Below are positions 1-8,634 of a stretch of DNA of 13,215 nucleotides, in pieces. The number at the start of each line of letters is the position of its first letter. The stretch's first letter is position 1. The stretch is taken from contig JBBSUQ010000089.1 of the NCBI GenBank assembly GCA_038234235.1, positions 1 to 13,215 of the forward strand. The letters are read 5' to 3'. The position numbers were made by a program, and so were the translations under genes. Under the pieces are notes generated by a model. The model was not told the DNA's origin, ran no database searches, and saw nothing but the letters and a program-made list of their open reading frames with translations. The stretch comes from JBBSUQ01 sp038234235. GTDB lineage: Bacteria; Bacteroidota; Bacteroidia; Flavobacteriales_D; Crocinitomicaceae.

Positions 1-2890
1 AATTACAGGTCATGCAGCGAATGTGAGTTTTGGCGTAATATTAAATGAAGGTGAAACATATAGTGCCCGAGATGTAAATGTTACAGCAGCTTCTAGTCTT
101 TCTGGTTCTATTGTTTCGTCAAATTTACCAATTAGTGTAACAGTTTTTAATGGATCATTAAACAATTCCGGTTGTGTAGATCAAGTTGGAGATCAAATTA
201 CTCCAACAAATTTCATTGGTAAAGAATATGTTATTAGAAAGGGAAATGGAAATGCTGAAAAAGTATACATTCTCTCGACTCAAAACAATACAGCTATCAC
301 AGTTGATAATTTAAGTTCGAGTGCAAGTACTGTAGTTAACTGGAGTGAGACTTATAGTTTTGATGTCACTGATACTATTCACCATATTTTAACTTCCAAG
401 CCAGTTTATGTATTTCAAGTTTCTGGATCTGGTTGCAAATTGTCTGGGGCTCAAGTTCCTCCTTTAAAATGTACAGGTAAATCTGAAGTAGCTTTCACCA
501 GAACAAGTTCAGATTCGCTTAGTGGAATTTTTTATATTCGTAATGGTTATCAATCTCAATTTACAGTAAATGGTAGTCCTGCAGTGATAAATTCAAGTTC
601 ATTTGCAATTGTACCAGGCACTGCTAGTGAATATGTAGTAGCAAAAATTAATTTCAGTTTGGCGAATGTTCCTGTAGGATCATATAATAGAGTTGTAAAT
701 GCAGGAGATATTTATGGATTTGGTCTTGAACAAGGAATGAGCACCACAGGAAGTGGATTAGCATACTTTTCAGATTTTATTTCTTATCCTTTTATTGATG
801 CAGGACCCGATGATACTATCTGTGCCAATGTGGGTTTTCCAATTAATGGAATTATCGGCGGGGGGCCAATCAATGGTTATTGGAGTACGAATGGATATGG
901 TACATTCCAATCTAGTGCAAATGTTCTAGCTAATACTTATCTACCAAGCCCACTTGATTCATTAGTTAGTCCAATAAAATTAATACTTAATTCTACTGGA
1001 AACTGCGCTGTAATTAGAGATACTTTAAATTTACAAGTTACGCCAGCACCTATTGTTTCGGCTGGTGCAAATCAAATTAAATGTTCTAACAACGCTGTTG
1101 TTCAACTTAATGGCAATATTCAAGGTGGTAGTAGCACTGGTACATGGACTACTTTAAATGGTGGAACTTTTTCAAATGCTAATAATTTAAATAGTACTTA
1201 CACTCCTACTTTACCTGAAATTGCTGGTGGTATATCAACATTAATTCTGGAGTCAACCAATAATGGTTCTTGTATGGCTGTGTCAGATACCATGCAAATA
1301 ACTTATACTTATGGTGCTTTAGTTGATGCTGGACCTGACACCATATATAAGTGTAGCAATAATCCAATTATAAATTTGAATGGAACTGTAACGGGTAGTT
1401 CAACAACAGGAAAATGGACAACAAGTGGAAATGGAATATTTTCACCAAATAATCAGGCTTTAAATGCTACCTACACTCCTAGTGCTACAGATATTAGTTC
1501 AACGAGTATAATTTTAGTTCTACAATCTACACTTAATGGAGATTGTAATGTTGTTACAGATACGATAAAAGTATTTTTCACTCCGTCACCAATCGTGGAT
1601 GCGGGTCCTTCTCTAGTGGCTTGTACAAATGATCCGGAACTTAATTTATCAGGAATGGTTAGCGGACCTACAACCACAGGTATGTGGTCAAATGGTAATG
1701 GCACTTATAATCCGACAGATTCTTCCCTTACGGTGACATATACACCAACTCCAACTGAAATAAGTGGAGGAAGTATGATATTAATTCTTACTTCTACTAA
1801 CAATGGCAATTGTAATGCAGTAAGTGATAATGTTCAGATCAACTTTGTTGCGCCACCATTTGCCAATTTCAATTCGACAGATGAATGTTTAACGCAGCAG
1901 AACCAATTTAATGATTTTTCATTACCTGGATTTGGGACTGTAAATTCATGGCAATATGATTTCGGAGACGGTACTAATTCTTCATTACAAAATCCCACAC
2001 ATACTTATTCTTCTCCGGGAGCATATAATGTGAATTTAATTGTCACAAATACTTCTGGTTGTTCAGATACAGCTACTAAAACATTTGATATCTTTCCTTT
2101 GCCAGTTGCAAGTTTTACCTATACAACAAACTGTACAAACAATCAGTTGTTTTTATCCTTTATGGACAACACAAGCTCTGCTGATACACTTAATTACTTT
2201 TTCTATGATTTTGGAGGACAAGGAACAAGTTCAATGGCCAACCCAACTCAGTTGTTTAATGGCTTTGGAAATTTTACAATTACGCATATAGTGAGCACTG
2301 TTAATGGTTGTGCTGATACTACAGTTCAGATTTTAAATATTCCACCGAGACCCCAAGCAGGATTTTTCTATAATGCACCAAACGGAATTAATGTTGGAGC
2401 AGTTTTCAATTTTATTGATACTTCAAATTATACAAATAATTTGGTTTGGGATTTTGGAAATGGAACAACATCTACTTTAGATGATCCCACGAATACTTAT
2501 TTTGCCAACGGGACATATTTTGTTACACAGTATGCTTATGGTCAGTTTGGTTGTGTAGATAGCGTTACACAGAAAATTGTTATTAACACTGTAACAACAG
2601 AAATCACACAGTTAATTCCCAATGCAATTTCACCTAATGGTGATGGAAGAAACGATGTTTGGAAATTAGAATTTATAAATCTACTTTATCCCAACGCAGA
2701 AATTTCAATTTTCAATAGGTGGTCACAAGAAATATTTAGAAGCACAGGATATGCAACTCCATGGAATGGAACTTATCAAGGTGAACTTGTTCCCGATGGA
2801 ACCTATTATTACGTTATTGATTTAAATGACAGTTCCATTGAACAGAGTTTGTTTAAAGGAGCCATACTCGTACTTAAAAACAGAGATTAA
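1..2890 (+). CDS. Secreted T9SS type B surface protein, IgGFc-binding-like/Ig-like repeats/PKD (5' partial)
   Basis: The reading frame is open from the window edge (first full codon at 2), giving 962 visible residues. The GTG at 23 is internal, because the paralogue at 3882-7604 has about 190 more N-terminal residues before the matching segment. Visible order, numbered from nt 2: the end of an IgGFc-binding-like region (to ~260, with GCVDQVGDQITPTNFIGKEY resembling the paralogue); four Ig-like repeats starting near 266, 352, 441 and 532, each opening with a (V)DAGP/SAGA-type motif followed by Cys and closing with a G-N/S/D-C motif; three PKD-like domains from ~621, 703 and 786 (YDFGDGT, YDFGGQG, WDFGNGT); and a gliding-motility-type (CHU_C/type B) sorting domain from ~870 with SPNGDGRND and a terminal strand ending KNRD. 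Such C-terminal domains direct T9SS export of large surface proteins. The protein is inferred to be an adhesin or surface-layer component; its ligand is unknown. The next gene, a PorP/SprF homologue, begins 2 bp downstream. Confidence 0.9.
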   Translation, partial: ITGHAANVSFGVILNEGETYSARDVNVTAASSLSGSIVSSNLPISVTVFNGSLNNSGCVDQVGDQITPTNFIGKEYVIRKGNGNAEKVYILSTQNNTAITVDNLSSSASTVVNWSETYSFDVTDTIHHILTSKPVYVFQVSGSGCKLSGAQVPPLKCTGKSEVAFTRTSSDSLSGIFYIRNGYQSQFTVNGSPAVINSSSFAIVPGTASEYVVAKINFSLANVPVGSYNRVVNAGDIYGFGLEQGMSTTGSGLAYFSDFISYPFIDAGPDDTICANVGFPINGIIGGGPINGYWSTNGYGTFQSSANVLANTYLPSPLDSLVSPIKLILNSTGNCAVIRDTLNLQVTPAPIVSAGANQIKCSNNAVVQLNGNIQGGSSTGTWTTLNGGTFSNANNLNSTYTPTLPEIAGGISTLILESTNNGSCMAVSDTMQITYTYGALVDAGPDTIYKCSNNPIINLNGTVTGSSTTGKWTTSGNGIFSPNNQALNATYTPSATDISSTSIILVLQSTLNGDCNVVTDTIKVFFTPSPIVDAGPSLVACTNDPELNLSGMVSGPTTTGMWSNGNGTYNPTDSSLTVTYTPTPTEISGGSMILILTSTNNGNCNAVSDNVQINFVAPPFANFNSTDECLTQQNQFNDFSLPGFGTVNSWQYDFGDGTNSSLQNPTHTYSSPGAYNVNLIVTNTSGCSDTATKTFDIFPLPVASFTYTTNCTNNQLFLSFMDNTSSADTLNYFFYDFGGQGTSSMANPTQLFNGFGNFTITHIVSTVNGCADTTVQILNIPPRPQAGFFYNAPNGINVGAVFNFIDTSNYTNNLVWDFGNGTTSTLDDPTNTYFANGTYFVTQYAYGQFGCVDSVTQKIVINTVTTEITQLIPNAISPNGDGRNDVWKLEFINLLYPNAEISIFNRWSQEIFRSTGYATPWNGTYQGELVPDGTYYYVIDLNDSSIEQSLFKGAILVLKNRD
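797..1858 (+). repeat. Four tandem Ig-like repeat units in the first surface protein
   Basis: Four protein-level units of about 86-91 residues start near nt 797, 1055, 1322 and 1595. Each has a DAGP/SAGA-like opening, an early Cys, a G-x-W strand (STGTW, TTGKW, TTGMW), a T(Y)-T-P-T/S turn and a late Cys before a (S/T)D motif. The two Cys suggest one disulphide per unit. The units are diverged in DNA sequence, so this is an old array and not a recent tandem duplication. Confidence 0.8.
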
Positions 2891-2892
2891 TT

Positions 2893-3858
2893 ATGAAAGC
2901 AAAATATATATATACTCTATTGATTTTGGCTTTTTCTGTTCAGGCAAATGCTCAGCAACAGTTTAACAATACTAATTTCATTTTGAACAGATATTATTAC
3001 AATCCCGCAGAAGCTGGTAGTAGAAATGTACATGTTGCAAACATGAGTTATAGAAATCAATGGGGAGGCTTTGAAGAAGCACCTGTTACCTTTTTAGCAA
3101 ATGTTAATGGATCTGTAAAGAACAAAGGTAAACATGGATATGGAGTTACACTTAGTAGTGACCGAACTGGTTTAGTACAAAACACAGCTGTTATTGGAAA
3201 TTACGCTTATCAAATGAAATTAACTGATTCTTTAAAATTAGGTTTAGGAATTCAAGCAGGTTATATGCAATATCGTGTAAGATTGTACGATGCGCAATTG
3301 GCGGATCAAGGTGATCAGGTATTAACCGGAAATATCTTTTCTGGGAATGCAATTGATATGAATACAGGTTTCTTCTTGTATAGCAGTAAATTTTTCGTAA
3401 TGGGATCCATTCAACATTCGTTAGGCAATACAGTTAAATTTACTACTTACAATCAAAATTTGGCCTTTCATTATAATTTTGCCGCAGGATATAATTTCAT
3501 CTTTAAAAAGAAAAAAATTGTTATCCAGCCTAGTTTCTTAGTGAAATACGTGAAACCAGTTGATCCACAGATATCTGGAATGATTAAAGCAACGTTTAAA
3601 GAGAAATTTTTCATTGGAGGTTTATATCGTTCAGATGATGCTGCAGGTTTAATTATCGGAACTACTTTTAGAGAAAGACTTACAATTTCTTACGGTTATG
3701 ATTTTACAATGTTTGGCTTAAGAAACTATCAATCTGGCTCTCACGAAGTTGCTTTATCTTTCGTCTTAACTAAGAAGAAACCGAATTTGGATAAAGAAGA
3801 CGAAGACTTGAATAAAAGTATTTTGGAAAACAACCAACAAAAAATTGACGAAAAATAA
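2893..3858 (+). CDS. PorP/SprF-family T9SS outer membrane protein (first copy)
   Basis: This is a 321-residue protein with a signal peptide (cleavage near ANA-Q at 20-21) followed by the PorP/SprF family signature: an N-terminal YYNPAEAG motif at residues ~35-42, then YRNQWGGFEEAPVT and a series of alternating aromatic/polar strands typical of an outer membrane beta-barrel. In Flavobacterium johnsoniae the family member SprF is needed for secretion of the type B adhesin SprB, and PorP of Porphyromonas gingivalis is a T9SS component. The ATG lies 2 bp after the stop of the surface-protein gene, so the pair is almost certainly co-transcribed and translationally coupled. The charged C-terminal tail (KKKPNLDKEDEDLNKS) extends past the last predicted strand. 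The family assignment is strong; the specific pairing with the upstream protein is inferred from gene order. Confidence 0.9.
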   Translation: MKAKYIYTLLILAFSVQANAQQQFNNTNFILNRYYYNPAEAGSRNVHVANMSYRNQWGGFEEAPVTFLANVNGSVKNKGKHGYGVTLSSDRTGLVQNTAVIGNYAYQMKLTDSLKLGLGIQAGYMQYRVRLYDAQLADQGDQVLTGNIFSGNAIDMNTGFFLYSSKFFVMGSIQHSLGNTVKFTTYNQNLAFHYNFAAGYNFIFKKKKIVIQPSFLVKYVKPVDPQISGMIKATFKEKFFIGGLYRSDDAAGLIIGTTFRERLTISYGYDFTMFGLRNYQSGSHEVALSFVLTKKKPNLDKEDEDLNKSILENNQQKIDEK

Positions 3859-3881
3859 TATTGATTTATAATTGATTGAAT

Positions 3882-6800
3882 ATGAAATTATTTAGACTAC
3901 TAATAATAAGCGTACTATTAATAATGGCAACTCCAAAAAAGAGTGATGCACAAATTGATACAGTATTTTGGTTTGCCGCACCCTGGACAACGCCTGATCA
4001 CTGGTGGAGAGATCCAATTGCATTCCATTTTGCAACTTTCGGCAACCCGACAACTATAAGATTATTTCAACCTGCGGGGACTTATGATACTACCTTCACG
4101 GTTGCAGCGAACAGTTTATTTTCAAAAACTGTTCACCATATTATAAATCAATTAGAAAGTAAACCTGCCAACGCCGTTTTAACTACGGGTTTTAAAATTG
4201 AAGCCACTTTCCCTATAACAGTTGTATATGATATCATTACACGGTCGCCTAATTTCTTTAACCCCGAAACATTCTCGTTAAAAGGCCAAAATGGTATGGG
4301 GACAGAATTTGTGGTACCCTTTCAAACCAGATGGAGAACAAGGATACAAGGTGGTGATTTAAATGGTGACGGTATGACAACGCAGCCATTTCAACAATTT
4401 AATGTGGTAGCCACCGAAGATAATACAACAATTTATATAACACCAAAAACAAATGTTGTTGGTCATGTTGCGGGAGTTACTTATGCAGTTATACTGCCTT
4501 TAAAAGGAAATGTTTACACCTGTCAGAATTTAGTAACAAATACTAATATTCCAGGAAATAATTTAGCCGGATCTATTGTTGTATCTAATAAACCAGTATC
4601 GGTTACAATGTCGGATGATTCTGTGCAGCCTATTGGAGGTTGTGCGGATGTTATGGGAGATCAAATTGTTCCTACAGATGTTATTGGAAAGCAATATATT
4701 GTTAATCAAGGATTTTTAAATGCCGCAGAAGATGAGTCTATATTTATTGTTGGAACAGATAATTTTACGACTGTAAATGTTGATAATGGTATCACCGTAA
4801 CATCAGTAATGATTAATCAAGGTGAAACATATAAATATAGCATCACTCAACCTAGGACTTTTGTTTATGCTGACAAAAATGTTTACTTGCTTCACATGAG
4901 TGGATACGGTTGTGAGTTAGGTGCGGCATTGTTACCGCCTTTAAATTGTGCTGGCTCCGATCAGATTAGTTTTAGTAGAGCAAATGGACAAAATTTTAGA
5001 TTAAATATTACCTGTATGGCAGGAACAGAAGGAGCTTTTACATTAAATGGAAGTACTACTCTTGTTCCAGCTGGAGCTTTTTCACCTGTCCCTGGAACGG
5101 CCGGGGTTTGGTTATCAGCACAGATTGCATTTAACACTACAGACGTGCCTGTTGGTTCGGCAAACATTATAACAAATTCAATGGATCTGTTTTCATTAGG
5201 AATTATTAATGGTGGAACCACGACAGGATGTTTGTTTCATTATGTTTCTTCATTTATAAGAAAGGTATTTGTAAATACCGCCAATGATACAACCTTATGT
5301 AATGGAGAACCATCTGTAGCACTTACTGGAACAATTACTGGAGGAGCAAATGAAGGTATATGGACGGTAATAAATGGAACGGGAACAATTACCAATCCTG
5401 ATACACTTTCAACCACATATATTCCAAGTAGTAGTGATTTTGCACAAGGTACAGTTTCATTTGTGTTGACATCTACTGGAAATTGTAATCCAGTATCAGA
5501 TACAATGAAAGTTGATTTTATACAATCGGCTTCGGTAAATGCAGGAATGGATCAAATATATTGTAAAAATAATTTAGATACTATTCCTTTAAATGGTATG
5601 CTTTCCTTTGCAGCTGGAGCATCTTGGTCTGGTGGAACAGGTGGAGCGTTTGACAACCCTGGTTCATTAAATACATACTATACCCCTTCTCCTTCTGATT
5701 TGGCGGCGAATACCATAGATTTAATTTTAACTTCAGCAGGTTCATTCTTTGCTTGTCCTGATGACATTGATACAGTAAAAATTATATTTACTCAAAGTCC
5801 TGTTGTTGACGCAGGTCCCGATATTACTATTTGTTCGAGTACAGCAATGGCTCCTGTGAGTGGAACTGTAACTGGACCTACGACAACTGGCATGTGGAAT
5901 ACCACTGGTTCGGGAACTTTTGATCCAAATGCCTCGACTGCCGCAACTTCATATCAAGTTTCACAAGCCGATACAAGTGCAGGATTTGTAGTTTTATATT
6001 TAACCTCTACCAACAATGGAAATTGTCTTGCAGTTACCGATAGTGTTAATTTAAATATTATTGATAAACCAACTGTTCAAATAACATCCGAAGATACAAT
6101 TTGTAGTAATTTGAATATTTTTAATCTTGATGGTATTGTGACAACTGGATTTGGTATTACTTGGATTGTAAATGGCACAGGTTCAATCAACGATCCTAAT
6201 AATATTAATACTTTTTATAATATTTCTTCAATAGATACGACAAATGCATATTTAGATGTCTATTTGGAAACAGATAATTCACTTTGTCCAACTGAAATTG
6301 ACTCATTAAGAGTTTATTTTGTAGATCCTCCGAAAGCAAATGCAGGAATTGATCAGGCGTTTTGTACAAATGAGCCAATACAATTAACTGGTAGTGTCAC
6401 CGGAGCCAATAATACAGGTCAGTGGTCATCTACAGGTTCTGGTACGTTTAGTCCTGGTGTTAATTTCTTATCCACTACTTACTTCCCTTCTGCCGCAGAT
6501 TTGGCAAGTGGTAATGTAAGTCTAATTTTAACTGCAACGCAATCGTTTGGTTGTACTCCAGATAAGGATACACTTTTTGTGACATTCAAACCTAGTCCGA
6601 TAGCAAATTTCTCATCAACAATTGCTTGTCAAGGTAATAATACAGTATTTACTGACTTAAGCACAGCGCCACAAGGTACAATTAATGGTTGGGACTGGAC
6701 ATTTGGAGATTTAACAGCAAATTCAATTGCTCAAAACCCAAATCACACATATCCTGCCAGTGGCACATTTACTGCTACATTAATTGCTTCATCAAGTAAT

Positions 6801-7604
6801 GGTTGTTCTGATACTATAAGTAAACAAGTAACAGTAAATCCACTTCCTATTGCACAATTTAGTGCAGGCCTTAAATGTGAAGGAAATGAAGTGCCGTTTA
6901 CTGATATGAGTTTTATTTCTTCAGGAACTATAACATCTTGGAGTTGGACATTCGGAGATGGGCAATCGAGTACGCTTCAAAATCCAGGACATATTTATGT
7001 AACTTCTGCTACGTATCAAGTAACTTTGGAAGTAACATCCGCATTGGGTTGTACAGATACTTCAGTTCAAAATATATTTATAAATCCAAGTCCAAATGCA
7101 GATTTCTCTTTCAATCCTAATCCTGCGATTGTTTTAGAAAATGTGCAGTTCACAGACCTTTCTACTGGCAATGGCGTAAATGATTGGTTGTGGTTCTTTG
7201 GCGATGGTGAAGGAACGAATATTCAGAATCCAATTCACAATTATTCTTTAGGAGGAACTTTCAATGTTGAATTACTAGTTACAGATCAATTAGGATGTAA
7301 AGATTCTACAAGTAAGTTAATAACCGTTGCATTATTGCCAGTATTACCTTCAGGTTTCTCACCTAATGGAGATGGCGAAAACGATTTGTTTTATATCCGC
7401 GGTGGAGCCTTCCAGAGTGTTAATTTAAAAGTTTACAATCATTGGGGAGAATTGGTACATGAAGGATTTACACAAGCAGAAGGTTGGGATGGAACATTTA
7501 AAGGGGAAGATGCTCCAGTTGGAGTTTATACTTGGACATTTGTAGTTGAAATTGCCAACGGACGAATCATTAAAGGAAGTGGCGACGTAACCTTAATAAG
7601 ATAA
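3882..7604 (+). CDS. Secreted T9SS type B surface protein with IgGFc-binding-like domain, five Ig-like repeats, three PKD domains
   Basis: This is a complete 1240-residue protein. The ATG at 3882 is preferred over the in-frame TTG at 3876 because it directly begins a signal peptide (MKLFRLL..., cleavage near SDA-Q at 23-24). Domains in order: an IgGFc-binding-like N-terminal region (~25-460) with the ATEDNTTIYITP strand at ~177-188 and a Ca-loop-like DLNGDG at 159-164; five Ig-like repeats starting near 464, 552, 642, 732 and 819, with paired Cys; three PKD domains from ~908, 991 and 1072 (WTFGD, WTFGDG, WFFGDG); and a type B/CHU_C sorting domain from ~1150 with FSPNGDGEND, VYNHWGELV, GWDGTFKG and a final VTLIR strand. 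It is predicted to be exported across the outer membrane by the T9SS and retained at the surface. It is a paralogue of the protein ending at 2890, with one more Ig-like unit. Adhesion is inferred from architecture; the IgGFc-binding name is a family label and does not imply antibody binding here. Confidence 0.92.
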   Translation: MKLFRLLIISVLLIMATPKKSDAQIDTVFWFAAPWTTPDHWWRDPIAFHFATFGNPTTIRLFQPAGTYDTTFTVAANSLFSKTVHHIINQLESKPANAVLTTGFKIEATFPITVVYDIITRSPNFFNPETFSLKGQNGMGTEFVVPFQTRWRTRIQGGDLNGDGMTTQPFQQFNVVATEDNTTIYITPKTNVVGHVAGVTYAVILPLKGNVYTCQNLVTNTNIPGNNLAGSIVVSNKPVSVTMSDDSVQPIGGCADVMGDQIVPTDVIGKQYIVNQGFLNAAEDESIFIVGTDNFTTVNVDNGITVTSVMINQGETYKYSITQPRTFVYADKNVYLLHMSGYGCELGAALLPPLNCAGSDQISFSRANGQNFRLNITCMAGTEGAFTLNGSTTLVPAGAFSPVPGTAGVWLSAQIAFNTTDVPVGSANIITNSMDLFSLGIINGGTTTGCLFHYVSSFIRKVFVNTANDTTLCNGEPSVALTGTITGGANEGIWTVINGTGTITNPDTLSTTYIPSSSDFAQGTVSFVLTSTGNCNPVSDTMKVDFIQSASVNAGMDQIYCKNNLDTIPLNGMLSFAAGASWSGGTGGAFDNPGSLNTYYTPSPSDLAANTIDLILTSAGSFFACPDDIDTVKIIFTQSPVVDAGPDITICSSTAMAPVSGTVTGPTTTGMWNTTGSGTFDPNASTAATSYQVSQADTSAGFVVLYLTSTNNGNCLAVTDSVNLNIIDKPTVQITSEDTICSNLNIFNLDGIVTTGFGITWIVNGTGSINDPNNINTFYNISSIDTTNAYLDVYLETDNSLCPTEIDSLRVYFVDPPKANAGIDQAFCTNEPIQLTGSVTGANNTGQWSSTGSGTFSPGVNFLSTTYFPSAADLASGNVSLILTATQSFGCTPDKDTLFVTFKPSPIANFSSTIACQGNNTVFTDLSTAPQGTINGWDWTFGDLTANSIAQNPNHTYPASGTFTATLIASSSNGCSDTISKQVTVNPLPIAQFSAGLKCEGNEVPFTDMSFISSGTITSWSWTFGDGQSSTLQNPGHIYVTSATYQVTLEVTSALGCTDTSVQNIFINPSPNADFSFNPNPAIVLENVQFTDLSTGNGVNDWLWFFGDGEGTNIQNPIHNYSLGGTFNVELLVTDQLGCKDSTSKLITVALLPVLPSGFSPNGDGENDLFYIRGGAFQSVNLKVYNHWGELVHEGFTQAEGWDGTFKGEDAPVGVYTWTFVVEIANGRIIKGSGDVTLIR
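5271..6602 (+). repeat. Five tandem Ig-like repeat units in the second surface protein
   Basis: Units of 87-90 residues start near nt 5271, 5535, 5805, 6075 and 6336. They share an early Cys (DTTLC, DQIYC, DITIC, EDTIC, DQAFC), a G-x-W or similar core strand and a late Cys. The fourth unit is the most divergent (VQITSEDTIC, with ITWIVNGTG in place of G-x-W). The array matches the four-unit array of the upstream paralogue in period and motifs. Confidence 0.8.
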
Positions 7605-7608
7605 AAAA

Positions 7609-8598
7609 ATGAAAAAAATAATTTTAACACTTTCGATATTATTAAGTTTCTCATCATTGAGAGCACAAGACTTTCATATGTCGATGTATGATGCAGCTCC
7701 AATATTTTTGAATCCCGCCATGACTGGTTTGTTTGATGGGAAATGGAGAATACACGGTCAATACAGAACTCAATGGAAGGCTGTAAATTATAAACCATAC
7801 AACACTGCACTAGTGAGTTTTGATATTCCTAAAAATCATTGGGGTTTTGGAGTTCAAGTAAGTAATTTTAGAGCAGGAATTGGAAATTATAATGAGCTTT
7901 CGGCATTAGGTTCTGTAGCGTATTCAATTCCAATTGATGCACAAAAAAGGCATAATATTTCTTTTGGTTTACAAGGTGGGATTTCTCAAAAATCTATTGA
8001 ATATCAGTTGTTAACTTTCAATAACCAATATACCACAGACAATGGTGGTGGGTTTAATAATGATTTACCAATAGTAGAAAATTTTAGTGGAAATTCAATA
8101 TTGAGACCAGTTACAAATGCTGGATTCTTGTATTATTATGCAAAACAAAAAAGTAAGTTAAATCCATTTATAGGTGTTTCTGCTTTTAATCTAGTACCAG
8201 CAAAAGAATCATTTTTTGAGAGGGATAATATTCTTTACACAAGATTTTATGCCCATTTAGGTGTTCGAATTAACATTACAGAAACTTTCTATTTGTTACC
8301 AAAAGTATTGGTGATGAATCAGAAAAATTTCAATGAACAAACTGAAGCTTTGGATTTAGGAATTTATTTTAAAGGATCTGAATTTTGGTTACTGGGTGGA
8401 ATAATTTATAGAAATTCTGATGCATTTATTGCTTCTATTGGAGCTAAAAAATCAAATTTCATAGCTAAGGTTGCGTATGATTTTAATACTTCCTCTCTTT
8501 CTCCGGTTTCTAGTGGTCGTGGTGGATTTGAAGTATCATTTACCTATATGAAACCAACATCGAAACCGAAATTTGAGAAAATTTGTCCAAGATTGTAA
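7609..8598 (+). CDS. PorP/SprF-family T9SS outer membrane protein (second copy)
   Basis: This 329-residue protein has a signal peptide (MKKIILTLSILLSF..., cleavage near RA-Q at 19-20) and the family signature FLNPAMTG at ~33-40 followed by YRTQWKAV. The remainder is a run of short amphipathic strands with aromatic residues, as expected for an outer membrane barrel. The start is 4 bp after the stop of the second surface-protein gene, repeating the arrangement of the first pair. The two PorP/SprF-like proteins resemble each other mainly in family motifs, so they are diverged paralogues and not a recent copy. This one lacks the charged tail of the first and ends in a short basic KPKFEKICPRL segment. 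The role in export or surface retention of the upstream protein is inferred from SprF/SprB. Confidence 0.9.
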   Translation: MKKIILTLSILLSFSSLRAQDFHMSMYDAAPIFLNPAMTGLFDGKWRIHGQYRTQWKAVNYKPYNTALVSFDIPKNHWGFGVQVSNFRAGIGNYNELSALGSVAYSIPIDAQKRHNISFGLQGGISQKSIEYQLLTFNNQYTTDNGGGFNNDLPIVENFSGNSILRPVTNAGFLYYYAKQKSKLNPFIGVSAFNLVPAKESFFERDNILYTRFYAHLGVRINITETFYLLPKVLVMNQKNFNEQTEALDLGIYFKGSEFWLLGGIIYRNSDAFIASIGAKKSNFIAKVAYDFNTSSLSPVSSGRGGFEVSFTYMKPTSKPKFEKICPRL

Positions 8599-8625
8599 TA
8601 GAACTCATTGTAAAAGAACTCATTG
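8592..8625 (+). repeat. 15-bp imperfect tandem duplication at a gene junction
   Basis: ATTGTAATAGAACTC (8592-8606) is followed at once by ATTGTAAAAGAACTC (8607-8621) and a partial third ATTG (8622-8625); the two full copies differ at one base. The first copy contains the TAA stop of the PorP/SprF-like gene, and the partial third copy holds a TTG that is in frame with the next gene. Confidence 0.85.
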
Positions 8626-8634
8626 AATCACAAC

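Noticed and set aside
23..25. GTG as the true start of the first gene
   Set aside because: The frame is open upstream to the window edge, no signal peptide follows, and the paralogue has about 190 further residues before this point.
1471..1704. Antisense open frame inside the first surface-protein gene
   Set aside because: It is a shadow of a repeat-rich coding region, with no recognisable domain. The same holds for antisense frames at 4961-5221, 7526-7810 and 11314-11529 and for out-of-frame + strand frames at 2040-2291 and 6938-7120.
3876..3878. TTG start for the second surface protein
   Set aside because: The ATG two codons later begins a normal signal peptide; the TTG adds nothing.
797..6602. 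Repeat arrays as CRISPR or recent DNA duplications
   Set aside because: The repeats are diverged protein domains of ~88 residues in coding frame, with no conserved DNA repeat-spacer structure.
8623..8625. TTG start for the OmpA-family protein
   Set aside because: It lies in a tandem duplication and adds four residues before a good ATG-initiated signal peptide.
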